Origin: Acidobacteriota bacterium
Lineage (GTDB): Bacteria; Acidobacteriota; Aminicenantia; Aminicenantales; Saccharicenantaceae
Assembly: GCA_033549365.1 (NCBI GenBank)
Contig: JAWSUF010000003.1
Coordinates: 310,001 to 374,000, forward strand
Length of the DNA stretch: 64,000 nucleotides
Direction: 5' to 3'
Notes under the pieces: model-generated
The model's database searches: none
Told to the model about the DNA's origin: nothing
Seen by the model: only the letters and a program-made list of their open reading frames with translations
In this document: piece by piece, positions 26,801 through 34,058 of the stretch
How the letters are laid out: every line of letters begins with the position of its first letter
How positions within the stretch are numbered: position 1 is the first letter of the stretch
Made by a program: the position numbers and the translations under genes

Positions 26801-26974
26801 TTCAACGTGCTGAACAAGCTCGTCGAAAACCGCCGCGAGCAGATGTACTACGGCGCCTACTACATGTACGCCAACCCCGCCCTGAACCGCTTCGTCCCCT
26901 GGCCGAACTTCAACTACCTGAACGAGGTTCTCAACCCCCGCGTCGTACGCCTGGGCGTCCGCTTCACGTTCTAG
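23810..26974 (+). CDS. TonB-dependent outer-membrane receptor 3
   Basis: The 1054-residue receptor opens with a signal peptide (ALIALCVLLLSVSAFAQ), a carboxypeptidase-regulatory-like domain (GNIYGKVVDPEGNALPGVSVTLTG, about 23-110), a plug (MNMVTRRGGNRITFGG) and a large barrel ending VVRLGVRFTF. The start codon is GTG, placed by AGGAGG (23797-23802). It lies between the second and third GWxTD operons on the same strand but is transcribed separately: sigma-54 promoter upstream, intrinsic terminator downstream. Barrel and plug are long and rich in Tyr, Asn and Gly as in SusC-like proteins, yet no SusD is present. Ligand unknown. Confidence 0.93.
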   Translation: MRKALIALCVLLLSVSAFAQTRTGNIYGKVVDPEGNALPGVSVTLTGQFTSQQTAVTNVEGNFRFLSLPPANDYAIRMELSGFRSSIEEGVVVVVGGNTNLTLTLAPGALEEEITVTAVTPMVDSKSTSVGTNVTQDILQSLPTARDPWVILQMAPSIITDRENVGGNESGQQSSYVARGASNYNNNVWSMDGVVITDPAAIGASPSYYDFDAFEEMQIIVGGADVTVQTGGIAMNMVTRRGGNRITFGGRFYVTDEKFQALKEDEVAKIKEKEPLFRGVNKINRNKDYGFNIGLPLIKDRAWFWASYGEQDIKTTTIFGTPDDTLLQNYAAKLNIQPIPQNRIEVFFHIGAKNKFGRSTSASNPEGLYQGGRYYFGSPVVKIQDEHMFGDSLFVSLKYNWYDAGFNLTPMTDRQFNQVPIWDVTDQRYYGSQASRYYVERPVTQYNALINYFNDNLFGASHDVKLGVEYADRNQYVESVWSGNMRRYRRYNTPQIDLTGDGNRNVPGASWNYFSFWRGYFRDQNVKALSVFGQDTISVGRFNILLGLRWDQQTPSLNPFSVRSLNNENGAVDKLMTPQTATALEALLPALDIPQQNHYYTDGSKYMWSIFSPRIGLTWDATGDGKTLVKLSAATYGDYMGTGWADYATPGGASGWMDMWWNDVNGNGMMDLNELFWLNRRGLVGGTLYSPYRLFNDAGQFAGNWDDAAGLYWGGYDYLNPGKTTAPLRQSNPNHGSTRTSEVMLTVERELFQDFAMSAVGTYRKYDQFNWNLKIWKDAAGNTILTEDQSMYLSAGRPPATIPGIGDTKEAKNHDWYYANATYTTYSAYSERMERPDYNMDYIGFDILLNKRLSNKWMANANFTWQAQAQKFGSKGYMNPTNLWAYEGQPQAAYVGGASGKINQHIYSRWMFKASGLYQLPYDINVSGTFNMREGWVMDEYFAFYNYTLPNPLSQSANLRMNEFGTNRLPLFYNLGMRVEKMLRIGDTGRIYVMADIFNVLNKLVENRREQMYYGAYYMYANPALNRFVPWPNFNYLNEVLNPRVVRLGVRFTF

Positions 26975-27002
26975 TTCCCCGCAGAGACACGCAGTCACAC
27001 AC

Positions 27003-27041
27003 GCCCCTCCCCCCTTCCGGGGGGGAGGGGCTTTTTTTTTG
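27003..27041 (+). terminator. Intrinsic terminator after TonB receptor 3
   Basis: A 12-bp GC-rich stem (arms within 27003-27014 and 27019-27031) is followed by about nine T residues, 29 nt after the receptor stop. Confidence 0.92.
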
Positions 27042-27093
27042 CCGGGGGGCATGCTAAAATAGATTTGATTTAAAGGATTGGAGGCGAACGGCG

Positions 27094-28017
27094 ATGAAAA
27101 AAATCTTGCTACTGCTGGCCATGATTCTGCTTCTTGCTCTTTTCCTTCTTCCCCAGGAATACAAGGGGAAAGGGAGGATTCTCGGCATCGTCCTCGACGA
27201 AGACGACAACCCTATTGAGGGTGCGACCGTCAAACTGATCTACCCCAAATCCAGAGAAGGATTCTCGATCAAGACCGACAAGGAAGGCCGCTGGGTCGCC
27301 GCCTGGATCCGGGGCGGTCCGTGGGATCTCGACTTTGAAATGACGGGATATAAGCCCCACAAAATCACATTCAATGTGGATGAGTGGAAGAGAAATCCCG
27401 AAATTGTCATCAATCTCGAGAAGGTGGAAGGGCTTCTCATGACCGACGAGCTTCGCGATATGTTGAACGCCGGGAACGCCCTATTCGACGAGAAAAAATT
27501 CGACGAGGCGATTGAAGCCTACGTTGCGATCACCGAGAAGTTCCCGGAAACCTACGTCATCCATCTCAATATCGGCAACGCCTATTTCGCCCAGGAAAAA
27601 TACGACCTGGCCGAGAAAAGCTATCTCAAGGTGATTGAAAAAGACGCCAAGAACGCGGACGCCCTTCTGGCCATCGGAAACACCTACGCCAACCGCGGAG
27701 ACACCGAGAAAGCCCTCGAATGGTACGGCAAGATCGAATTCGAAAAGATCAAGGATCCCATCGTCCTCTACAACATCGGGACGGGCCTCTACAACAGCGG
27801 GCAGTTCAAGGACGCCCTGAAGTTCTATCAGCGTTCCGTCGAAATCCAGGAAAATTTCCTGGACGGCCTCTACCAGCTCGGCCTGGCCCACCTCAACCTG
27901 AACCACATCCCGGATTCCGTGGCCGCCTTCGAAAAGTATCTTCAGTACGACTCCGACTCGCAGAGAGCCGCCCAGGTCCGCAGTTTTCTGGATTATCTGA
28001 AAAAAAAGCAACTCTGA
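27094..28017 (+). CDS. Exported carboxypeptidase-regulatory-like / TPR protein (3)
   Basis: The 307-residue protein has an N-terminal hydrophobic signal (ILLLLAMILLLALFLLP), a carboxypeptidase-regulatory-like domain (GRILGIVLDEDDNPIEGATVKLIYP, about 28-110) and a TPR array (about 122-300; for example GNALFDEKKFDEAIEAYVAITEKFPETY). TTGGAGG lies well placed before the ATG. It is the first gene of a three-gene operon with a GWxTD lipoprotein and a GWxTD-TPR protein; in the 10.5-14.6 kb operon the same kinds of genes occur in the reverse order. The signal peptide lacks a clear cleavage site, so it could stay membrane-anchored. Confidence 0.85.
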   Translation: MKKILLLLAMILLLALFLLPQEYKGKGRILGIVLDEDDNPIEGATVKLIYPKSREGFSIKTDKEGRWVAAWIRGGPWDLDFEMTGYKPHKITFNVDEWKRNPEIVINLEKVEGLLMTDELRDMLNAGNALFDEKKFDEAIEAYVAITEKFPETYVIHLNIGNAYFAQEKYDLAEKSYLKVIEKDAKNADALLAIGNTYANRGDTEKALEWYGKIEFEKIKDPIVLYNIGTGLYNSGQFKDALKFYQRSVEIQENFLDGLYQLGLAHLNLNHIPDSVAAFEKYLQYDSDSQRAAQVRSFLDYLKKKQL

Positions 28018-28054
28018 GCGAAAACGCGGGGTTTGAATCTCTAGGAGAGTATGA

Positions 28055-28957
28055 ATGACGATACGTCGCCTGGTCGGTCTCGCGGCGGCCGGGTTTTTTC
28101 TGGTTTCCTGCGCCACGGGCCCGAAAGTCGTGCTGGACCCCGAAAGCCGGGATTTTTATGAGACGGCCCGGCTGATCATGTCCTCGGAGGAGCGGGCCAT
28201 TTTCAACCATCTTCCCGACGCCGAGGCCCGCCGGGAGTTCATCGACGAGTTCTGGGCCCGGCGCGACCCGGATCCTCTGACCGAGGAGAACGAATACAAG
28301 ATCGAATTTGAACACCGTGTCGACCATGCCAACAGGTTTTTCCGGGAGGGGGGACCGGGCTGGAATACGGACCGGGGCCGGATCTACATCCATATGGGTG
28401 CGCCCGACAAGATCGAGCAGTTTTACACCCACGACGATCCGGGAGTCCGCGGCGCCATCCTGTGGTGGGTCTACTACGCCTACGACCTGGGCATCGAATT
28501 CGTGGACGAGGCCGGATACGGCCAGTTCAAGATCCGTCAGATCTCGGGCGACTTCTTCGACGCCCTGGACAGCTTCAAGCTCGGCCAGTCTTTCGGCCGC
28601 GACGGGTTTTTTTTGAAGAACATCGTCCGATTCAAGCTGGATTATAACGCGGAACGTGGAGACATCACAATCCTCATCCCCGCAAACGCCCTAACTTTCC
28701 GCGACGAGGACGGCGACTTGGCCGTCGACCTGGAGTTCGACGTCACGATCTATCAGCGCGAGGGCGCATCCCGGGATGCGTTCCGGGAGGTCCGGACGTA
28801 TCGCGCCTCCGAGCGGGACATCCGCGACGCCGGGGAGATCCCGTTCGTCTTTTCCAGGAATCTGCCGGCCGGAACGAACTATGTCGACGTCATCATCCGC
28901 GGCCGCGAGGGCGGATCCGGCCAGGCCCGAAAAATCTTCACCGTCAGGGTGAGATAA
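28055..28957 (+). CDS. GWxTD-domain lipoprotein (2)
   Basis: The 300-residue lipoprotein has a lipobox (LVSC, Cys19), a spacer, then the family pattern LDPESRDFYETARLIMSSEERAIF, FIDEFWARRDPDPLTEENEY and GWNTDRGRIYIHMGAP with the signature at 102-106. The C-terminal half is beta-rich. It is closely similar to the degenerate lipoprotein at 11.6-12.5 kb but keeps the intact motif. AGGAG precedes the ATG. Gaps of 37 and 40 nt to its neighbours suggest one operon with the carboxypeptidase-regulatory/TPR and GWxTD-TPR genes. Outer-membrane anchoring is inferred from the lipobox; function unknown. Confidence 0.88.
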   Translation: MTIRRLVGLAAAGFFLVSCATGPKVVLDPESRDFYETARLIMSSEERAIFNHLPDAEARREFIDEFWARRDPDPLTEENEYKIEFEHRVDHANRFFREGGPGWNTDRGRIYIHMGAPDKIEQFYTHDDPGVRGAILWWVYYAYDLGIEFVDEAGYGQFKIRQISGDFFDALDSFKLGQSFGRDGFFLKNIVRFKLDYNAERGDITILIPANALTFRDEDGDLAVDLEFDVTIYQREGASRDAFREVRTYRASERDIRDAGEIPFVFSRNLPAGTNYVDVIIRGREGGSGQARKIFTVRVR

Positions 28958-28997
28958 TCCCGGCCCCGCCGAGGTGCCGGCTGAGAGGCATGTCAAC

Positions 28998-31073
28998 ATG
29001 AAACGACGTTTTTTGACTACGGTGTTTCTTCTTCTCATTTGTCTGCCGGCGCTTCTTGTCCCCGGACAGAAAATCGACGAGAGGGATCTTCATCCGAAAT
29101 ATCAGGAGTGGCTGAAGCTCGTCGCCTACATCATCCTTCCCGTCGAACGCGACGTTTTCCTGAAGCTGCAGTCGGACCGGGACCGCGACATTTTTATCGA
29201 CACCTTCTGGAAACAGCGCGACCCGACACCGGGAACACCGGAAAACGAATACAAGGACGAGATCATCAAGCGATTCGCCCACGTCAACAAGTTCTACGGC
29301 CGCGCCACGACCCGCGAGGGCTGGCAGACCGACATGGGCCGCTTCTACATGATTCTCGGCGAGCCGTCCAGCATCGAACGCTTCGATACGTCCTGGACCG
29401 TTCCCGCCCAGGCTTGGTCTTATTATGGAGATCCCAGAAAGGGCCTGCCGTCCCAGTTCGTCCTTCTCTTTTTTCAGAGAGGCGGCATCGGCGAATACCG
29501 GCTTTATGACCCGGTCTCGGACGGCCCGACGGCCCTCATCGTCGACAAGAGGGAAATCGAGGATCCCTTCGATTACCTCGCTCTCTATGAAAAACTGCGA
29601 CAGTTTTCGCCGATGATCGCCGAGTACGCGATCTCCCGGGTGCCCGGCGAGTACAACTACGACTTCAGCCCCTCGCCGCGAAACGTCATTGTCCTGGCCG
29701 AGATCATCGAATCGCCCAAGAAGGACGTCAATCCCTCCTACGCCACTCATTTCCTCGACTACAAGGGCATGGTGTCGACGGAGTACATGACCAACTTCGT
29801 CGAAAGCGACTCCAACGTTTCAATTCTCCAGGACCCGGGAACGGGCCTGCATTTCGTCCATTTCTCCATCGTCCCCAAGACGGTTCATGTCGACTACTAC
29901 GATCCGACGAGCCAGTATTACTGCGCCTTCCGGCTCGATGTCAGCCTGCGGGTCGGCGATGACGTCATCTTCCAGTACAACCGCGATTTTCCTCTCTATT
30001 TCCCGGAACGCGACGTCGACCGGATCCAGGCCAACGGCCTGGCTATCGAGGATGTGTTCCCGGCGGCTGAAGGACAATTCAAGCTCATCGCGCTTCTCCA
30101 GAACTCCGTGGGCAAGGAATTCAGCCTGATGGAGAGGGACATCGAGATTCCCGCCGCGGGGGGCCCGCCCCGGCTTTCGGAGCCGCTGGTCGGCTACAGG
30201 ATGGAATCCTATCCCCGGGACGTCCATGCGCCGTTCAAGCTGGGAACCGGAAAGGCCGTTCTTGACCCCAAGCGGACCTTCGGCTCTTCGGAGGACGTCC
30301 ACTTCCTGTTCACCGTCAAGAACCTGACCGAGGCGCTGAGAAGCGGAGGAGAAATCCGCATTGCGGTCCGCGGCCTCCAGGCCGAAAACCCGATCCGAAA
30401 ATCCTACCTCATCCGGCTGGGCGGCCAGATTTTCAGCCGGATTCTTCCGCTCAGCCACACCATTCCAGCCGCCGATCTCGCGCCCGACTATTACGAAGCG
30501 GACATCACTCTGATCGGGGATGGAGGGACCGTCATCGACGAGCAGAAGACACGGTTTGTCGTCTCCCCCCAGAGAATCGTGCCGCACCCGATCGTCCACG
30601 CCCGCGCTTTTCCCTTCGCCAACCAGTTCCTTTACTATTACATGCTGGCCCAGCAGTATGACAGGATGAACGACGTCCAGAAAGCCCGGGATCATTATCT
30701 CCGGGCCCACGGTTTCAATCCGGGGTATGGAGAAGGCGCCGCCCTCTTCGCCGATTTTCTCGTCAGGAGGGGCGACGTCGACAAAGCTCTGGAGGTTATC
30801 GAGGGACTCAAGGACGACGAGCGTTTCCAATTCGACTATTTTCTGCTGAGGGGATCGGCCCTGATGGCCAAGGCCCGGTATGAGGCGGCCATCGAAAGTT
30901 TTCTCGAGGGCAACAAGATCTACAACAGCGACATCCGCCTGCTGAACGCCCTGGGAACGTGTTATCGACAGACAGGGGAGACGACCCGGGCCGTCGAAAC
31001 CTTCCGGGCGTCGCTCAAGCTCAATCCCGAACAGCCCGAAATCAAGGCCGCCCTCACCGCCCTCGAAAAGTAA
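28998..31073 (+). CDS. GWxTD-domain protein with C-terminal TPR (3)
   Basis: The 691-residue exported protein has a signal peptide (FLTTVFLLLICLPALLVPGQ), the GWxTD domain (LHPKYQEWLKLVAYIILPVERDVF, FWKQRDPTPGTPENEY, GWQTDMGRFYMILGEP with the signature at 108-112), a beta-rich middle and TPR-like helices from about 535 to the end. ATG at 28998 is preferred over GTG at 28974 because it begins the signal peptide. It is the last gene of the third GWxTD operon. Homology to the proteins at 12.5 and 20.5 kb covers the full length, so the three kits are probably paralogous duplications. Confidence 0.87.
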   Translation: MKRRFLTTVFLLLICLPALLVPGQKIDERDLHPKYQEWLKLVAYIILPVERDVFLKLQSDRDRDIFIDTFWKQRDPTPGTPENEYKDEIIKRFAHVNKFYGRATTREGWQTDMGRFYMILGEPSSIERFDTSWTVPAQAWSYYGDPRKGLPSQFVLLFFQRGGIGEYRLYDPVSDGPTALIVDKREIEDPFDYLALYEKLRQFSPMIAEYAISRVPGEYNYDFSPSPRNVIVLAEIIESPKKDVNPSYATHFLDYKGMVSTEYMTNFVESDSNVSILQDPGTGLHFVHFSIVPKTVHVDYYDPTSQYYCAFRLDVSLRVGDDVIFQYNRDFPLYFPERDVDRIQANGLAIEDVFPAAEGQFKLIALLQNSVGKEFSLMERDIEIPAAGGPPRLSEPLVGYRMESYPRDVHAPFKLGTGKAVLDPKRTFGSSEDVHFLFTVKNLTEALRSGGEIRIAVRGLQAENPIRKSYLIRLGGQIFSRILPLSHTIPAADLAPDYYEADITLIGDGGTVIDEQKTRFVVSPQRIVPHPIVHARAFPFANQFLYYYMLAQQYDRMNDVQKARDHYLRAHGFNPGYGEGAALFADFLVRRGDVDKALEVIEGLKDDERFQFDYFLLRGSALMAKARYEAAIESFLEGNKIYNSDIRLLNALGTCYRQTGETTRAVETFRASLKLNPEQPEIKAALTALEK

Positions 31074-31120
31074 GCCGTCTCAGGCGCGGAGATCTGCCGG
31101 GATCGCTCTCGCTCCCGATC

Positions 31121-31297
31121 GGGTTTTTCACGCCGTTCATTCGCTGTCCCGGAAGGCGCCTGCGGAACTCGCACACTTTATCGCCCCTCTGAAGAATGCC
31201 CGTCACATCCCATCTCTCTTTCGACATATCGATCATGCTCAGACATCCTCGGCGCCCAAAATTCGGGTTCCCTCCCGGAACAGCTCATGAAGGCTAA
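31121..31297 (+). repeat. Dispersed repeat B, copy 1: fixed arms, variable core
   Basis: The left arm 31121-31176 and right arm 31237-31297 match, with four or so substitutions in total, the reverse complement of 45007-45062 and 44887-44947. The 60-nt centre (31177-31236) shows no resemblance to the 59-nt centre of the other copy. No gene is seen in 31074-31429. Confidence 0.8.
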
Positions 31298-31352
31298 ACC
31301 CTCCAGGTCGCTTCGATCGACCCCGGCAGACCCCCGTGACTGAGACCATGAG

Positions 31353-31389
31353 GAAAAAAAAAAGGAACCGGGCCCGAAGGCCCGGTTCC
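31353..31389 (-). terminator. Intrinsic terminator of the exported-protein gene
   Basis: On the minus strand an 11-bp stem (31389-31379 with 31374-31364) with a four-base loop is followed by eleven T residues, about 40 nt beyond the stop of the gene at 31430. Confidence 0.93.
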
Positions 31390-31429
31390 CGGATGTTTTG
31401 TGTTCGGCCGACGGGCGGCCGCCGTTCGG

Positions 31430-32464
31430 TTATTCCTTGACTTCGAAGGGGATGGTTTTCTCGAGGGTATTTCCGGCCAAGGTGTCCTTGATGGTCAAGA
31501 CGAGAGTGTAGGATCCGGGTTCGAGATTTCTCTGTTCGGTGCGTTCACCGGATTCATCCGTAATGATGACGGTCTGTTTCATGGGCAGGGGCTGGCTGAT
31601 CAGGGGGATCTCGTAGGACTGAGCTTCCCAGCGGATCTGGGTTTCCTCGCCCTTCATCACTTCGTAGCCGATTTCGAGGTTGACTTTCTGCTGGTCGACC
31701 GGGCGGGCGCCGAAAATGAAGAAAAAGATCTCGACGTCCTGGCCGGGGGCGATCACGCGCTCGACATTGGGAGTCATCTTGAGCACGGAGTAGGTGAAGT
31801 ATTCCTTGTGGAGTTCGGCCCGCATTTCGACGGCCGGCATCTGCTCCATGGTTCCGACGAAAAGAATGGGCGTCGTATCGAGGGCGTTCTGAATGGCGGG
31901 ATTGGGCAGGGTGATTTCCATGTAATCGATGCCGATTCTTTCCAGGTCGAGCGAAGTCACGGCCAGGCCCAGCAGGTAGTCGCCCGGGGGAAGGGGATAG
32001 CCGGCGCTGTACCAGGCTTCCGTTTCGGGATCGAAGGTCTCGGCATTTTCCTGAAAAACGGCGGGGATAAAGACTTCCCGGGCCACTTCGCCGGGACGGC
32101 CGTTGTCCATTTGGCGGAACTGCAGAAAGACGTTGAAACGGGCTTCGAGAGTGCCCTCAGGGCCCTCGGCCGGAATGAATCCGAGCTCGCCGTTTTTGGC
32201 CTTGAACAGAACGACCGTATGCAGGTTTTCCCGGGCTGGGAAAACGTAATACTGGAAGGCGTCAATGGCGATATCGCGGCGGCCTTCGCGCGACTCCAGC
32301 CCCTCCTCGATGACGGCTTGGACCGGTTTGGGGATGAAGATTTTTTCCTGCGGAGCTTCGGCCTCTTTCTTCTTTGCCTTTTTCTGGGCGTGTCCCACGG
32401 CGGGGGAAAGAACCAGGGCCACCGCGAGAACAAGAACAAGAGCGACGGTTCTTTGGATTTTCAT
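31430..32464 (-). CDS. Exported protein of unknown function
   Basis: The 344-residue protein has a signal peptide (ALVLVLAVALVLSPAVGHAQ), a short Lys/Glu-rich linker (KKAKKKEAEAPQEK) and a beta-rich body. I do not recognise a named family. The body contains stretches such as YPLPPGDYLLGLAVTSLDLERIG and LEPGSYTLVLTIKDTLAGNTLEKTIPFEV. These resemble the beta-sandwich ends of the GWxTD proteins upstream, so it may be a stand-alone relative of that region. The start has a good AGGAGG site. It is monocistronic with a strong terminator, separated from the mltG gene by 162 nt that hold its promoter region but no gene. Confidence 0.75.
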   Translation of the reverse strand: MKIQRTVALVLVLAVALVLSPAVGHAQKKAKKKEAEAPQEKIFIPKPVQAVIEEGLESREGRRDIAIDAFQYYVFPARENLHTVVLFKAKNGELGFIPAEGPEGTLEARFNVFLQFRQMDNGRPGEVAREVFIPAVFQENAETFDPETEAWYSAGYPLPPGDYLLGLAVTSLDLERIGIDYMEITLPNPAIQNALDTTPILFVGTMEQMPAVEMRAELHKEYFTYSVLKMTPNVERVIAPGQDVEIFFFIFGARPVDQQKVNLEIGYEVMKGEETQIRWEAQSYEIPLISQPLPMKQTVIITDESGERTEQRNLEPGSYTLVLTIKDTLAGNTLEKTIPFEVKE

Positions 32465-32626
32465 TTATCCTCCTCGATCATGAAAAATGTATGTCCCGCA
32501 TTGTTAATGCAATATCCATGCCATTTCGACAAGGCGGGCGGGCCGATTTCCGGGGGCCCGTCGGCCCGGAAGTGTAAAATTCATTTACTGTTTCTTCCGG
32601 TCCGAAAATCAATATATCAGAAAACG

Positions 32627-33637
32627 CTATTTTTTCAACTGGTATTTCCGAACGGCGGCCAGGTGTTCCCGATAGGTCCGGCTGAAATGGTGGCTGCCGT
32701 CGTTTCGCGAAACGAAAAAGAAGTATTCGGTTTCGGCCGGATAAAGGGCGGCGTAGAGAGAGTTTCGGCCCGGACTGCAGATGGGTCCGGGCGGCAGTCC
32801 GCGGTGGACGTAGGTATTATAGGGGGTTGGGTCGCGCATGTCGCGTGTCCGGAGGCGGCCCGTGAACCGCCCTTCTTTTTTCAGGGCGAAGATGATGGTC
32901 GGGTCGCAGTCCAGTTTCATGCCGATGCGCAGGCGGTTGTGAAAGACCGAGGCGACGACGTCCCGCTCCCTTTCGAGGGAGGTCTCCTTTTCGATAAGCG
33001 AGGCCAGAATGACGACGTCCCGGACCGACATCCCGATCTCGTCCGCCCGTTGTCGCCAGTCGTCGTTGAAAACCCGGAGGAACTGGCCGGTCATCATGCG
33101 CAGGATGGCCCGGGATGTCGCTTTCCGCGAGAGATGATAGGTGTCGGGAAAAAGATAGCCCTCCATGTCGAAGGCCTGGGGATCGACGGCGGAGATGAGA
33201 TCCGGGTTTTGGGCGGCTTCGGCGAAATCGGAGGCCTGGAGAAATCCCTGGGCGATCACGGCTTCGGCCGTCTCCTCGATGATCAGCCCTTCCGGAATGG
33301 TCAAGGTCTGCAGCAGAAGCCGGCCCTGCGAAAAATCGATCAGGACGTCTTTTGTCGTCAGGGGAAAGGACAGACCGTAATCGCCGGCTTTGAGCGTTTC
33401 GGGATGAAAAAAAAGGCGGTAGGCGGCGAGGAAAACCCGGCGGTCGTGGATCATCCCCCGGTCCTGAAGTTCGCGGCCGAGGAGAGCGGCGCTCGACCCG
33501 CGTCCGGCTTCGAATAAAACCGGCGGGTCGCCCGGCCCGGCGACGGGACGGTAGAGCCCGGGAACGATCCAGGCCGAAAAACCCAGGATTCCCATCAGGG
33601 CCGCCGTCAGAAATCCTTTAAGAATCCGGAGAATCAT
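32627..33637 (-). CDS. mltG: Endolytic murein transglycosylase MltG
   Basis: The 336-residue YceG-family protein has one N-terminal membrane segment (about 7-28), a LysM-like subdomain and the catalytic domain, with GYLFPDTYHL, the catalytic Glu in VILASLIEKETSLERER, and VASVFHNRLRIGMKLDCDPTIIFAL followed by YNTYVHRGLPPGPICSPG. MltG cleaves nascent peptidoglycan strands at the inner membrane and helps set glycan length. The gene overlaps ruvX by 20 nt and is the last gene of the ddl-ruvX-mltG unit. Confidence 0.95.
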   Translation of the reverse strand: MILRILKGFLTAALMGILGFSAWIVPGLYRPVAGPGDPPVLFEAGRGSSAALLGRELQDRGMIHDRRVFLAAYRLFFHPETLKAGDYGLSFPLTTKDVLIDFSQGRLLLQTLTIPEGLIIEETAEAVIAQGFLQASDFAEAAQNPDLISAVDPQAFDMEGYLFPDTYHLSRKATSRAILRMMTGQFLRVFNDDWRQRADEIGMSVRDVVILASLIEKETSLERERDVVASVFHNRLRIGMKLDCDPTIIFALKKEGRFTGRLRTRDMRDPTPYNTYVHRGLPPGPICSPGRNSLYAALYPAETEYFFFVSRNDGSHHFSRTYREHLAAVRKYQLKK

Positions 33638-34058
33638 GGTTATCGGACCGCCGGCTTTCCAGGTAGGCGGCGAGAATGATGACGGCCGAGACTTCGTCCT
33701 CGACGTCCTTTTTTGTCTTTCCCTTGAGCTTTCGGTCGGCCAGCAGATGAAGGGCTTCCCGGGTCGTCAAGCGCTCATCCCAGAGATCGACCGGGAGCTC
33801 CAGGGTCTCGCGCAGCCAGGCGGCGAAGGTCTCCGTTTTCGCGGCCCGGGTTCCCGCGCTCCCGTCCATGCGCAGGGGATAACCGAGGACGATCCGCTTG
33901 ATATCCCATTTGGCGGCGAGATCGCGGAAAAACCGCCGGTTTTCCCGGTCGTCGGCCCGGATATCGAAGGTGCCGAGAGGCTGGGCGGTCAATCCCAGCG
34001 GGTCGCTCACGGCCAGGCCGATGTGGCGGTCGCCGTGATCGATGCCGAGGATTCTCAT
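33618..34058 (-). CDS. ruvX: Holliday-junction resolvase-like YqgF/RuvX
   Basis: The 146-residue protein starts MRILGIDHGDRHIGLAVSDP, the RNase-H-like fold signature of YqgF, and includes VLGYPLRMDGSAG and LWDERLTTREA. Family members act in 16S rRNA 5'-end maturation and have been proposed as Holliday-junction resolvases. The length fits the family (about 140-150). It overlaps ddl by four bases (ATGA) and mltG by 20, so translation is probably coupled. A yqgF-mltG neighbourhood is common in bacteria. Confidence 0.94.
   Translation of the reverse strand: MRILGIDHGDRHIGLAVSDPLGLTAQPLGTFDIRADDRENRRFFRDLAAKWDIKRIVLGYPLRMDGSAGTRAAKTETFAAWLRETLELPVDLWDERLTTREALHLLADRKLKGKTKKDVEDEVSAVIILAAYLESRRSDNHDSPDS

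Noticed and set aside
23822-27052. A 1076-codon open frame antisense to TonB receptor 3, and similar long antisense frames opposite ppdK, the BNR gene and receptor 1.
   Set aside because: Their products are low-complexity, V/D/G/R/H-rich sequences without domains, and they mirror the codon bias of the real genes. Long antisense frames are expected in GC-rich DNA with strong third-position bias.
31121-31297. Repeat B as a single-unit CRISPR-like array.
   Set aside because: The flanking arms differ from each other, no tandem units follow, and no cas gene is in the window.
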